Shown in pieces: positions 28,934 to 37,947 of a DNA stretch of 64,000 nt. Under the pieces are notes generated by a model. It was not told the origin of the DNA, made no database searches, and saw nothing but the letters and a program-made list of their open reading frames with translations. Within the stretch, counting starts at the first letter, position 1; every line of letters starts with the position of its first letter. Origin of the DNA: Antrihabitans auranticaus. Lineage in GTDB: Bacteria > Actinomycetota > Actinomycetes > Mycobacteriales > Mycobacteriaceae. The position numbers and the translations under genes were made by a program. Location of the stretch: positions 248,001-312,000 of the forward strand of contig NZ_JAEMNW010000005.1 in assembly GCF_016481275.1 (NCBI RefSeq). The letters are read 5' to 3'.

Positions 28934-30712
28934 TTATGCGTACAGCGCTTCGATCTGCTCTGAGTAGCGCTCGTTGATGGGCTTGCGGCGCAGCTTCATC
29001 GTCGGCGTCAACACGTCACTGCCGGGTTCCCAGAAGTCCGGCACGATCTTGTACTTCTTGATCTGCTCGACCTGCGAGAGCTTGGCATTCGCCTGCTCGA
29101 CGGCATTGTCGACGATTGCGAGCAGCTCCGGATGTGCGGCGAGGACGGCCGCGTCTTCGGAAACGCCGAGCTTCTCGGCGAACACCTTCGCATTGTCCGG
29201 GTCGAGCGCGATGAGGGCGACGTTGTACTTGCGGTTGTCGCCGATCGCGACTGCCTGGCCGATCAGCGGCGAGAAGGCCTTCACCCAGTTCTCGATGTTC
29301 GACGGCGACATGTTCTTACCGCCGGCGTTGATGATGAGTTCCTTCTTGCGATCGACGATCTTCAAGAAGCCCTCGGAGTCGAGTTCTCCGACGTCACCGG
29401 TGTGCAGCCAGCCGTCCGAGTCGATCGCTTCGGCGGTCTGCTCGGGCTTGTTCAGGTAGCCCTTCATGAGGATCGGCCCACGGACCAGGACCTCGCCGTC
29501 GTCTTCGGCAATCTTGATCTCGACGCCTGGAACCGGCGCGCCGACCGTTCCCACCCGGATCTTGCCGGGCGGGCTGATCGTCACAAGACCCGACAGCTCC
29601 GACATTCCCCACGCGTCGCTGACCGGAATTCCGACGCCGTTGAAGAACCGCACGACGTCTGCCGAGATCGGTGCTGCGCCCGAGAGTGCCAGTTTCGCGA
29701 CATCCAGACCGAGCGCGGCACGCAGCTTGGAGAGCACGAGCTTGTCCGCGAGACCCGCCTGCACATTCAGTGCGAACCCGACCGGCTTGCCGTCCAACTT
29801 GGCGTCGGACGCCTCACGGCCGACTGCGACCGCCCACCCTGCGAGCTTCGCCTTCACACCCGTAGCCTCGGCGAGCTTGACGTCGATACCGGCCTTGACC
29901 TTCTGCCAAACCTGCGGAACAGCACCGAAGATGGTGGGCCTGACCTCGACAACGGTCGCGAGGAAGTCCTTGCGATCCGCGACCGTAGTGACCTGCGTGC
30001 CGACGACCTCCTGGGTGTACAGGCCCGCCCAGCGGTCCGCGATATGGGCGGCGGGCAGAAACGAGATCAAGCGGTCGTCCGGGGTTGCCTGCATGAGCAA
30101 CTCGGTGCCGTTCACCATCGCGAGCATGTTCTTGTGGGTGAGCTGGACACCCTTCGGGCTGCCGGTTGTGCCCGAGGTGTAGATCAGCGTCAGCACGTCA
30201 TCGGGCTCTACCGCCCGCCAGGCTGCGTCGAAGTCGAAGTCCGCAGCGCCCGAAGCGGCAACCGAATCGAGGGTGACGGTCCCTTCGGGGTTTCCGTCGA
30301 TGCACACGACGTGCTCGACAGCAGTGCCCTCCTTGCCTTTCAGAATCTTCTCGACGAACTGCGCTTCGGCAATGACGACAGTGTTGCCGGAGTCGCCGAA
30401 GTAGTAGTTCATCTGCTCGGGAGCGGACGTGTTGTAGATCGAGAACGGCGTCGCACCGAGATGCTGGAGGGCAACATCGATGACGAAGAACTCGGGCCGG
30501 TTGACCATCATCAACGCGACCTTGTCGCCTCGGTTCACCCCGAGGGCAGCGAAGCCGGCCGCGAGTGTGCGAACCTGGGCGTCCCACTGCGCGAAGGTGA
30601 TCGAGACGGCATCGCCGGCGGTCCGCACGGCGATCTGGTTCGGACGGCGCTTGACGGTCGCTTGAAATGCCGCGCACATGGTCGATGACGCTGAGGCAAA
30701 AGTTTCGGGCAT
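28934..30712 (-). CDS. Long-chain acyl-CoA synthetase (FadD15/FadD11-like)
   Basis: A 592-residue AMP-forming synthetase of the long eukaryote-like type. Motifs are LTLIYTSGTTGSPKGVQLTH, SFLPAAHIADRWAGLY, SDAWGMSELSGLVTISPPGK, DGWLHTGDVGELDSEGFLKI and VDRKKELIINAGGKNMSPSN; the C-terminal part ends LTPTMKLRRKPINERYSEQI, which contains the catalytic Lys region. It activates long-chain fatty acids to acyl-CoA. Promoter elements and a palindrome lie 49 to 77 nt upstream. Confidence 0.9.
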   Translation of the reverse strand: MPETFASASSTMCAAFQATVKRRPNQIAVRTAGDAVSITFAQWDAQVRTLAAGFAALGVNRGDKVALMMVNRPEFFVIDVALQHLGATPFSIYNTSAPEQMNYYFGDSGNTVVIAEAQFVEKILKGKEGTAVEHVVCIDGNPEGTVTLDSVAASGAADFDFDAAWRAVEPDDVLTLIYTSGTTGSPKGVQLTHKNMLAMVNGTELLMQATPDDRLISFLPAAHIADRWAGLYTQEVVGTQVTTVADRKDFLATVVEVRPTIFGAVPQVWQKVKAGIDVKLAEATGVKAKLAGWAVAVGREASDAKLDGKPVGFALNVQAGLADKLVLSKLRAALGLDVAKLALSGAAPISADVVRFFNGVGIPVSDAWGMSELSGLVTISPPGKIRVGTVGAPVPGVEIKIAEDDGEVLVRGPILMKGYLNKPEQTAEAIDSDGWLHTGDVGELDSEGFLKIVDRKKELIINAGGKNMSPSNIENWVKAFSPLIGQAVAIGDNRKYNVALIALDPDNAKVFAEKLGVSEDAAVLAAHPELLAIVDNAVEQANAKLSQVEQIKKYKIVPDFWEPGSDVLTPTMKLRRKPINERYSEQIEALYA

Positions 30713-30760
30713 GTACTGACTCCACGGATTGGGCAGCTTGATTGTGCTGCGACAAATCGG

Positions 30761-30789
30761 ACATTAACACCATGGTGTGACGGTGCCAA
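30761..30789 (-). promoter_or_regulatory. Promoter with operator palindrome for the acyl-CoA synthetase gene
   Basis: On the minus strand TTGGCA (30789-30784), a 17-bp spacer and TAATGT (30766-30761). The spacer contains the perfect 12-bp palindrome ACACCATGGTGT (30767-30778) abutting the -10 element. A repressor bound there would block RNA polymerase. The upstream alpha/beta hydrolase gene ends at 30817, so the site is free-standing. Confidence 0.5.
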
Positions 30790-30816
30790 CACCATCGAAA
30801 ACGGTCGAGCCGGTGG

Positions 30817-31599
30817 CTACTCGCGCAGGAGGATACGCGCGCAGATGTCCGGTTCGTCGGAAAACGGCAGATGCCCGGCACCTGGGATCGTCACGTGGTC
30901 GGCGTGCGGCAACGCACGCTTGGCACGCGCGGACTGCGTTCGGTGAATGAGCAGGACATCTCTGCTCCCCCAGGCGATCACGACTGGAACCTTGGCCAAT
31001 TCCTCGCCGGCGGAGAAGTTGTACGTCGAGAAACTTCGCAGCACGTCCTCGAAATCGGTTGCGGCAACGAGCCCTTCGACATCCCCGCGGCGCTGCGCGA
31101 TGGTTACGCGACTCGGATGACCGTAGAAGCCGGCCAGCGCCGAACGGACAACGGTGGTATCGGCGTACTTGATCATCTGCTCGCCGAGGCGTCGAACGGC
31201 CTGCCGAACGGTGATCAGCATCCCCTGGGCCAACAGCCGCTCCGGCGTATTCCAGAAACCGATAGGCGAGAAGGCGACGGCGCGACCGGCGACGCCACGT
31301 CGCGCGAGTTCGAGTGCGATCCCGCCGCCCATCGAACTTCCACCGACATCCGGCCGATCGAGCCCGAGTTCCTTGATCAGATTCTCGACGCGATCGATCA
31401 ACGGCTCGACGCCCGACGCACCCATCGACGGGCTGGCACCGAAACCCGGGAGGTCGACCGCAATGACGTCGCGCTGTGCGGCGAGCCGGTCGACGATCGG
31501 GTCCCATACCTCTTTGCGGCTACCGATTCCGTGCACGAGAACGAGCGGCTTGCCCGACCCGGTCCGCGAGTAGACCGTTCCGTCAGCTGTCTCCGGCAT
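30817..31599 (-). CDS. Alpha/beta hydrolase
   Basis: A 260-residue hydrolase. LVLVHGIGSRKEVWDPIVDR carries the oxyanion-hole HG motif, GGSSMGGGIALELARRG the nucleophile elbow (Ser89), AWGSRDVLLIHRTQ the acid Asp, and PGAGHLPFSDEP the catalytic His. The triad is complete. No signal peptide is seen, so it acts in the cytoplasm. The substrate is unknown; the neighbours suggest an ester or thioester of lipid metabolism. Confidence 0.82.
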   Translation of the reverse strand: MPETADGTVYSRTGSGKPLVLVHGIGSRKEVWDPIVDRLAAQRDVIAVDLPGFGASPSMGASGVEPLIDRVENLIKELGLDRPDVGGSSMGGGIALELARRGVAGRAVAFSPIGFWNTPERLLAQGMLITVRQAVRRLGEQMIKYADTTVVRSALAGFYGHPSRVTIAQRRGDVEGLVAATDFEDVLRSFSTYNFSAGEELAKVPVVIAWGSRDVLLIHRTQSARAKRALPHADHVTIPGAGHLPFSDEPDICARILLRE

Positions 31600-31690
31600 G
31601 GATTGTCCTTCGTCCGGGGCTGCACATCGTTATGCAGCACCGCGTCAGATTATTCGGCTCGAAGCCGCTATTGGCAAGTCGCCAACACTT

Positions 31691-33202
31691 CTACCGCGCG
31701 TGCCTGATCTTGAATACCGATTTGGCGATCCGAATACGTCGGGGCTTGCGGTCGAGCGTGTACAGATTCAACCAACCGCGCCGCTTCTGCCGGGTGACAG
31801 CCTTCGACCGCGAGAACTCCCGCAACCCGTCGGCACCGTTGACACGGCCGAAGCCCGAATCACCGACGCCGCCGAACGGGAGAGCCGGGACCGCCGCGAA
31901 CCCGCCGACCGAGTTGATCGTCACGACGCCGGCCCGCAAGCGCTCGGCTGCCCAGGTCGCTGTTCGGGTGTCCCTGGTGAAGATCGACGATCCCAACCCG
32001 TAGGACGTACCGTTCGCATGCGTAATCGCTTCGTCCAGATCGCGCACCTTGTTGACGGCCACGACCGGACCGAAAGTCTCCTCGATCATCAGCCGGCAGT
32101 CGTCGGGAACGTCGGCAAGAACGATCGGCGCGATATACGGCTCCCGTATCGAATCCAGTCCGCCCACAACCGCTTTCGCTCCACGAGCGAGCGCGTCTCG
32201 AACATGCTCGCGGACGATCTCGATCTGCGCATCCTGGGTCATCGGTCCGTACGACGCGCCACGGTCTGCGCCCGATCGCAATGAGCGAGCCTTGTCGGCG
32301 ACGAGCGAAAGGAACTCGTCGTAGACCGATTCCGCGACGTAGATCCGCTCGATACCGATACAGGTCTGACCGGCGTTGCCCATGGCGCCGAAGATCGCAG
32401 CGTCCGCCGCGTCGTCCAGTTTGGCGTCGACGTGCACAAGCATCGCGTCGTTGCCACCGCTTTCGATGACGAGCGGCGTCAGCGACTCAGCGCACACCGC
32501 CATGACTTTCCTGGCGGTGGACGGCGTTCCGGTGAACGAAATCTTGTCCACCCGCGACCGGCACAGTGCGGCACCGGTCGACTCGTCGCCGGTGACGACT
32601 TGCAATACAGGCTGGTTGGGCGCGAGCGTCCGCCAACTCTCCGCGAGCCACATCCCGACAGCGGGTGTGAGGTCACTCGGCTTGAAAACGACCGCGTTTC
32701 CGGCCGCCATCGCGTGCGCAATCGTCGTCACCGGCGAAAATACGGGGTAGTTCCATGGGCCGATGACACCCACGACACCGAGCGGCTCGTAACCGAGCGA
32801 GCACGCCTGATTCCAGCCGAACAGCCCGGACTTCACCTTGTGCCGATCGAGGACCTTGCCCGCATGTCGCGCAGCCCAGTCGAGTTGCTCGACTGCCAGC
32901 ATCGCTTCGACCAGCGCATCGTCGTGGGGCTTGCCCGTCTCCTGCACGACGATGTCAACGAGATCACCGATCCGGCGAGCGAGGTGCTTCTTCCAATCGA
33001 GCAGCCAGCGCTTCCGACCACTGGTTCCAAGCCCCGCCCACCACTTCTGCGCCGACCGCGCCTCCCGCAGCGTCCGAGTCAGCTCGTCGGCGCCGAAGAT
33101 TGCGAAATCACCGGCCACTTCGCCGGTTCGTGGATCGAAGGAGGTCAGTACTCGCGGCCGAGCACGCAGCCGCGGCAAAGAGTTCTGCGCCGCTTCCGTC
33201 AT
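31691..33202 (-). CDS. Aldehyde dehydrogenase, second paralogue
   Basis: A 503-residue ALDH: VIGPWNYPVFSPVTTIAHAM, base Glu247 (LVIESGGNDA) and nucleophile Cys281 (NAGQTCIGIERIYVAE). The C-terminus LNLYTLDRKPRRIRIAKSVF is basic and hydrophobic, much like the paralogue at 27377-28882, so both may be membrane-associated fatty-aldehyde or semialdehyde dehydrogenases. The ATG at 33202 follows GGGAGGGAGCCC; a longer in-frame start upstream lacks a ribosome-binding site. The 91 nt after it hold two small stem-loops (about 31619-31637 and 31655-31667). Confidence 0.88.
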   Translation of the reverse strand: MTEAAQNSLPRLRARPRVLTSFDPRTGEVAGDFAIFGADELTRTLREARSAQKWWAGLGTSGRKRWLLDWKKHLARRIGDLVDIVVQETGKPHDDALVEAMLAVEQLDWAARHAGKVLDRHKVKSGLFGWNQACSLGYEPLGVVGVIGPWNYPVFSPVTTIAHAMAAGNAVVFKPSDLTPAVGMWLAESWRTLAPNQPVLQVVTGDESTGAALCRSRVDKISFTGTPSTARKVMAVCAESLTPLVIESGGNDAMLVHVDAKLDDAADAAIFGAMGNAGQTCIGIERIYVAESVYDEFLSLVADKARSLRSGADRGASYGPMTQDAQIEIVREHVRDALARGAKAVVGGLDSIREPYIAPIVLADVPDDCRLMIEETFGPVVAVNKVRDLDEAITHANGTSYGLGSSIFTRDTRTATWAAERLRAGVVTINSVGGFAAVPALPFGGVGDSGFGRVNGADGLREFSRSKAVTRQKRRGWLNLYTLDRKPRRIRIAKSVFKIRHAR

Positions 33203-33357
33203 GGGCTCCCTCCCGGTGATGACGGGTCCACAGTAGTTGTGCTTCGCGGCTGCCGACAAGCGCGCTGCCACAGCGGCGAAAACAGCAACCGAAAGGTATA
33301 TCGGTCTTCCGCGCCAACCGTTTCCGCGATCTTGCGCACAGTGATGCGCCGCGCAAG

Positions 33358-34704
33358 CTACCAGAATTTCGCTGTCAGTCCGTAGCGGTCGAGAACCGCT
33401 TTCAGGTCCGCCGCGAGCTCGTCGCGGGTCCGCGGATTCGGTGGATGGAAGGCCGCGACCCGAAGCGACACGGTGTCACCGACCTCCATGATCGCCATCG
33501 TGAGAGTGCCGCCGGTCGTGCCGACACGGGGCGGTGTCTCGAGCGGCCGATTGATCAATCCGATCGTCATGGCCGCAGGACTACCCCCGTCGAGCCGTGC
33601 GATCGCCGAGTCGAATTCACCGCAGATCGCGCATGCCGCGCTCAGGTAGTCGATATTCGTGAACCGCGCAACCATTCTGGCGAAACGCCGCCTCGGCGTG
33701 ACCATGTTGACGGCGAGCATCCGGGCCTCGCTGGTCGGGCGCCCGGCCAGCTCCTTCAAGGTCGTCCGCAGCAGTGCGCGCACCGGGCGAAGATCAGCCG
33801 TTCGATCGAGCGCGGGATCGAGGTCGAGCGCGATGCCGGTGACGGCGTTGGCCCGCAGGTCCGTCTCGTCGCCCCTGATGCTTACCGGAACCCGAACCCG
33901 AGTGAGGCCGGTCTTGGTGGTGCGGCCGAGCACAGCCGCGAGATCGGCGAGGACTGCGACAGCCAGCACGGACGACGTTCCACCTCGCGACTCAGCGGCG
34001 GCCGTCCAGGCGCCGCGCGCGATAATTGCTGAGGTTCGTGGGAGCACGAAGGAGTCCGGCACCGTGACGGTGCGCTCCGCCAAGGGTTCGTCCGCAGTCG
34101 CCGGGCCGATCGGTGCGGGTACCGGTGCCTGGTCGGAGCGTGCCTGAGCAATCCGCATCCGCGCGACGCGGCCGAGTTGCCGAACCGACCACACGACCTC
34201 GTCGGCGAACCGAAGCGGCTTCCCGCCCTTGTCGAACGCCGGAAACTCGACGCCGCGACCCGCGGCGGCATCGGATAGTGCACGGCTCAGGAATTGCGCG
34301 TCCGCGATTGCATGCGAGGTCAGGAGCGAGACAGCAGTGCCGCCGTCGTCCAGGCGAGTCACCGCCAGCCGCATCGCCGGACCGCCGTACACCTCGATCG
34401 GGTCTGCCGCGCGCGCTGCAATCCAATCTTCCAGGTCGGCACGCGGGAGGACCTCTGTTGCGACCGAAAGCGGCGCGAAGTGTCCGTTGGCAGTCCACCG
34501 ATCGCCCGCGGCGCCGAGCACCGGCCGAACGGCGACACGGCCGAGAACGCCGCGACGGAGGGCCTCGTCGAACTCCCGAAGTCGATCGATGTCGACGGCC
34601 CGATCGAAGAGCCAGTTCGTGTGGATCGCGCTGACCCCGACCGCGACCTGCGAGCGCGCCATCAGCGAGTCGATCTCCGCCAGGCGGCGCTCCGGCCTAT
34701 CCAT
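33358..34704 (-). CDS. Condensation-superfamily acyltransferase (WS/DGAT- or PapA-like)
   Basis: A 448-residue protein with the layout of a CoA-dependent acyltransferase/NRPS condensation fold. Near residue 131 it reads TSHAIADAQ: the HxxxD catalytic core is kept, but the first His of the usual HHxxxDG is Ser and the Gly is Ala. A DDGGTAVSLL strand precedes it and ATRVRVPVSIRG-type RVRVPVSIRGDETDLRANAV occupies the place of the DFGWG-like region. PapA proteins acylate glycolipids and polyketides; WS/DGATs make storage lipids. It is not fused to carrier domains. Context (sulfotransferase, Drr exporter, NRPS) favours tailoring of an envelope lipid or peptide. Confidence 0.65.
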   Translation of the reverse strand: MDRPERRLAEIDSLMARSQVAVGVSAIHTNWLFDRAVDIDRLREFDEALRRGVLGRVAVRPVLGAAGDRWTANGHFAPLSVATEVLPRADLEDWIAARAADPIEVYGGPAMRLAVTRLDDGGTAVSLLTSHAIADAQFLSRALSDAAAGRGVEFPAFDKGGKPLRFADEVVWSVRQLGRVARMRIAQARSDQAPVPAPIGPATADEPLAERTVTVPDSFVLPRTSAIIARGAWTAAAESRGGTSSVLAVAVLADLAAVLGRTTKTGLTRVRVPVSIRGDETDLRANAVTGIALDLDPALDRTADLRPVRALLRTTLKELAGRPTSEARMLAVNMVTPRRRFARMVARFTNIDYLSAACAICGEFDSAIARLDGGSPAAMTIGLINRPLETPPRVGTTGGTLTMAIMEVGDTVSLRVAAFHPPNPRTRDELAADLKAVLDRYGLTAKFW

Positions 34705-34890
34705 CGGCTGTCGTGTCTACGTAATCGCTTCCGCCGCAACCATATTCACGTCCACGCCGGTCGCGGATTCGACGCACCGTATGCCACCTCTGTTCGACGC
34801 CTTCGACAGGCGGGCGCTAGCGCCGCCCAGCCCAGGTTCCGGTCGCCACAGTAGTTGCGATCAGGGAAAGACGCCAAGAAGGTAGTGCGG

Positions 34891-35850
34891 TCAGCGATCC
34901 CAGCCGAGATCTCGGCCGAGGACGTCGTACAACTTCTCGTTCCACGGCTTGTAGAACTCGTAGAGCCGCGCGCGCGATGCGTCGTCGGCCGGCGGGAACT
35001 CCAGCGGATTCTTGTTCAGCACGCCGTGTGGATCCGGCTCCACGGGCGGGACGCCCAGGAACTCGTGAATCCCGCGGACGGTCTTGCCGATGTCGTCGAA
35101 GAAATCCTCGGCCTTGACGACGAGGACGTTCTCGCGGCCGAATTTGTCCAGCCAGCGCTTGGTCGAATTGACGTAGATACCGGTCGCCAGCATGGGGACC
35201 GTCGGCAGGGAGGTCGGCGGCGTCGGCGAAGGGAACATTTCCAGTGCGAGGTCGACGTATTGCTCGAACGACTGCATGTACGGGCTGAACCACCCGTATT
35301 TTCCGCCGAGGAACATGTCCCACTTGTAATGCGAGTAGGCCCGCTTGACCGGGTCGCGCAACATCAGCACGATCTTCGCGTCCGGGCGTGCCGCGTGGTA
35401 GTTGTCGATCAGGTCCAGGTTGTGGATGAGCGGATCGAAATGCCCGCTCAAGGCGTAACCGGTCTTCCTCCGGACCAGGTCCATCTCTTTCACCGTGGGG
35501 TAGTAGATCTTCCACGCTTCGGTGTTCGAGTGACCGATCTCCTTGGTCAACGGTGCCAAAATGCTGGGGTGTTGCATGAGGTAGCTGGCCAGGTCTGTGG
35601 TTCCGCTCTTGAGAGCGCCGATACAGGCGAAGTCGGGCAGCGTTCGCGGCCCACCGAACGCCCGCAGCTTCTGCCGGATCGGCGGAACCGCGCCGAAGTA
35701 GTGCGGCAGCGTCAGATAACGAATGCCGAGCGGGATGCTGCGAATCTTGTGAGCCAGGCCGGACCTGTGGTGAAAGCGAGCGAGCTGCCACTCCTCGAAT
35801 ACCTCGTACCCGGCGGTGTACCTTCGCACGTCGTTCGCCTTGGGTGCCAT
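34891..35850 (-). CDS. PAPS-dependent sulfotransferase
   Basis: A 319-residue cytosolic sulfotransferase of the heparan-sulfate-sulfotransferase-like type. The 5'-phosphosulfate loop is CIGALKSGTTDLASYL (about 76-91), and the 3'-phosphate-binding segment is VLMLRDPVKRAYSHYKWD (about 161-178), with the conserved Arg and Ser. It transfers sulfate from PAPS to a hydroxyl of a lipid, sugar or peptide. No PAPS-synthesis gene is in the window. The 186 nt up to the acyltransferase gene show no gene. Actinobacterial sulfotransferases often modify envelope glycolipids or secondary metabolites. Confidence 0.85.
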   Translation of the reverse strand: MAPKANDVRRYTAGYEVFEEWQLARFHHRSGLAHKIRSIPLGIRYLTLPHYFGAVPPIRQKLRAFGGPRTLPDFACIGALKSGTTDLASYLMQHPSILAPLTKEIGHSNTEAWKIYYPTVKEMDLVRRKTGYALSGHFDPLIHNLDLIDNYHAARPDAKIVLMLRDPVKRAYSHYKWDMFLGGKYGWFSPYMQSFEQYVDLALEMFPSPTPPTSLPTVPMLATGIYVNSTKRWLDKFGRENVLVVKAEDFFDDIGKTVRGIHEFLGVPPVEPDPHGVLNKNPLEFPPADDASRARLYEFYKPWNEKLYDVLGRDLGWDR

Positions 35851-36169
35851 ACGGGGCCCACCATCCGTTTCACGGGTTGTCTGGTTGCTCGTCCGAATCG
35901 AAGTCCGTCGATGTGGTGATCGACTCTGCGCCGACCTACTGGTTCATCTGGCGAGGGGCTGCCCCGCGATGCACTGGGACACCTTACAGTAAGAGACGCT
36001 CCGCCGCCCTGTTCGATTTCCCACTCCGCCACGCCGTCAAACCCCGATTCCGGCACATCGAGTGGCAGCTCGAGCGGCTGGAAATCCGCTCGGCGTGACC
36101 CGCCGGGTAACATCGATCCGTCGGGGCGAGATCAACTTCGGGGAATCCGCACACAACGTTGGAGAGTTG
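35851..36169. promoter_or_regulatory. Divergent sulfotransferase/ABC exporter region
   Basis: About 320 nt between divergent starts, without a supported gene. It contains the perfect palindrome CTTACAGTAAG (35983-35993). Its TTAC...GTAA half-sites are also found in the palindrome at 19712-19727. TACAGT inside it has the TANNNT form. No clear -35 elements were found for either gene. Confidence 0.4.
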
Positions 36170-37147
36170 ATGCCAAGTACGCAAGCCGCCACCAGCGACG
36201 ACCCGGCGGTTTACGTAGAGGACGTGCACAAATCTTTCGGTGACGTCCATGCCCTCCGCGGCATCAGCTTCGCTGCTGCGCGCGGGACCGTGCTCGGAGT
36301 GCTCGGTCCGAACGGCGCCGGCAAGACGACGACCGTCAAGGTGCTCTCGACGCTGCTGCGACCCGACAGCGGGCGCGCGGTTGTCGCCGGCTACGACGTC
36401 GCGACGGAAGCTCCGCAGGTACGCCGGTCGATCATGATGACCGGCCAGAACGCCGCGCTCGACCAGAACCTTTCCGGTCGCGCCAATCTCGAGCTCTTCG
36501 CACGGCTGATGGGCATGGACCGCAAGTCTGCTCGTCAGCGCGCCGACGAACTGCTCGAACTCTTCGACCTCACCGGCCCGGGTCGCCGACCGGTCGGCAG
36601 CTATTCGGGCGGAATGCGGCGCCGCGTCGACCTCGCCTGCGGACTGGTCGTCCGCCCGGAGGTCGTGTTTCTCGACGAGCCGACGACCGGACTCGACCCG
36701 CGCAGCCGCCAAGGCGTGTGGCGCCTCATCGCGGCACTCAAGGACCAGGGCATCACGGTTCTGCTGACCACCCAGTATCTCGAGGAAGCCGACATCCTCA
36801 GCGACAAGATCATCGTCGTCGACAAGGGAACCGTCGTTGCCGAGGGCACTGCCGACCAGTTGAAAGCGCGGACCGGCGGCAGCTACTGCGAGGTCGTGCC
36901 GATGGATCCCGCACAGATCGGCGCCGTCGCGACGGCGCTGGGCGACCTCGTTCCCGCCGTCGTCCTTGCCGAAGCTACCGAGCACGACCGCTTGTCCATT
37001 CCCGCGACGCAGGGATCCGCGACGCTGACCGAGGCCCTGCGCCGACTCGATGCAGCGGGCATCGAGCTGGCGGATATCGGGCTGCGGCGACCGTCGCTCG
37101 ATGACGTCTTCCTCGTGCTCACCGGCCACTCGGGTTCACATTCATGA
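36170..37147 (+). CDS. DrrA-type ABC exporter ATP-binding protein
   Basis: A 325-residue nucleotide-binding subunit. Walker A GPNGAGKTTTVK, signature YSGGMRRRVDLACGLV, Walker B VVFLDEPTTGLDPRSR and the switch region LLTTQYLEEADILSDKI are all present; the RRRVDLA signature and C-terminal extension are typical of the daunorubicin-resistance DrrA family. It powers export of a lipid or secondary metabolite by the two permeases that follow. The ATG at 36170 has GGAGAG upstream. Its stop overlaps the next start by 4 nt (ATGA). Confidence 0.93.
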   Translation: MPSTQAATSDDPAVYVEDVHKSFGDVHALRGISFAAARGTVLGVLGPNGAGKTTTVKVLSTLLRPDSGRAVVAGYDVATEAPQVRRSIMMTGQNAALDQNLSGRANLELFARLMGMDRKSARQRADELLELFDLTGPGRRPVGSYSGGMRRRVDLACGLVVRPEVVFLDEPTTGLDPRSRQGVWRLIAALKDQGITVLLTTQYLEEADILSDKIIVVDKGTVVAEGTADQLKARTGGSYCEVVPMDPAQIGAVATALGDLVPAVVLAEATEHDRLSIPATQGSATLTEALRRLDAAGIELADIGLRRPSLDDVFLVLTGHSGSHS

Positions 37148-37947
37148 CGTCCGCCGTATTCGGGCCGAGCACAGCGGGCGGCCGCAGGGTGGAACCGTCC
37201 AGCTTCAGTCAGTGGACGGTTCTCACGAAGCGCGTGATGTGGAACCTGATCAATACCGGTCAGATGTTCGTCGCGATCGTCACTCCGATCATCTTCACCG
37301 CAGGTTTCTATCTGCCGCTGAAATACGTCATGGGATTTCGCGGCATCGACTACGCACAGTTCGTGATGCCGATCATTGCGTTGCAGACGATGGGCTTCAC
37401 GATGATGTCCAACGCGCAGATAGCCGCGTTCGAAACCCTCAACGGCCTCAACAGCAGGCTGCAGACGATGCCCATCTCGAGGCTGGTCCCGCTCGCGGCC
37501 CGGATCGCCGGCGGCATGATTCGATCTGCGGTGTCGCTCAGTGTCGCGATCTTGTTCGGGTTCCTCATCGGTTTCCGTTTCGAGGCCGGTCTCGCGCAGG
37601 GCGTGCTGTTCATCGTCTTCACCTTCGCAGTGGGCACAGCACTTTCGCTCGGTGCGGATGCGCTCGGCGTGCTGACCAAGAGCCCTGAGTCGCTCAGTCA
37701 GGCGCTCGCGCTGCCGACGCTGATTTTCGGCATGCTTTCGACGGGTTTCGTGCCGGAAACCGGATTTCCGGAATGGGTGCGCCCGTTCGTCCGGAATCAG
37801 CCGATCTCCCAGTTCGCCGTTTCCATGCAGGACATGACGACCGACGGAGTGACCTTCGCGGTGTTCTGGCCGGCTCTCGCGTGGCTGTGCGGCCTCTTGG
37901 TCGCGTTCGTGCCGCTTGCGATCTGGGCAAGCGGAAGGCGCGAGTGA
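37144..37947 (+). CDS. DrrB-type ABC-2 exporter permease
   Basis: A 267-residue membrane protein with about six hydrophobic segments (for example MFVAIVTPIIFTAGFYLPL, VMPIIALQTMGFTMMS, GVLFIVFTFAVGTALSL). The ABC-2 signature region LPTLIFGMLSTGFVPETGFP is visible. It starts at an ATG overlapping the DrrA-like stop and its own stop overlaps the next ATG (TGATG), so all three genes are translationally coupled. Confidence 0.9.
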   Translation: MTSAVFGPSTAGGRRVEPSSFSQWTVLTKRVMWNLINTGQMFVAIVTPIIFTAGFYLPLKYVMGFRGIDYAQFVMPIIALQTMGFTMMSNAQIAAFETLNGLNSRLQTMPISRLVPLAARIAGGMIRSAVSLSVAILFGFLIGFRFEAGLAQGVLFIVFTFAVGTALSLGADALGVLTKSPESLSQALALPTLIFGMLSTGFVPETGFPEWVRPFVRNQPISQFAVSMQDMTTDGVTFAVFWPALAWLCGLLVAFVPLAIWASGRRE

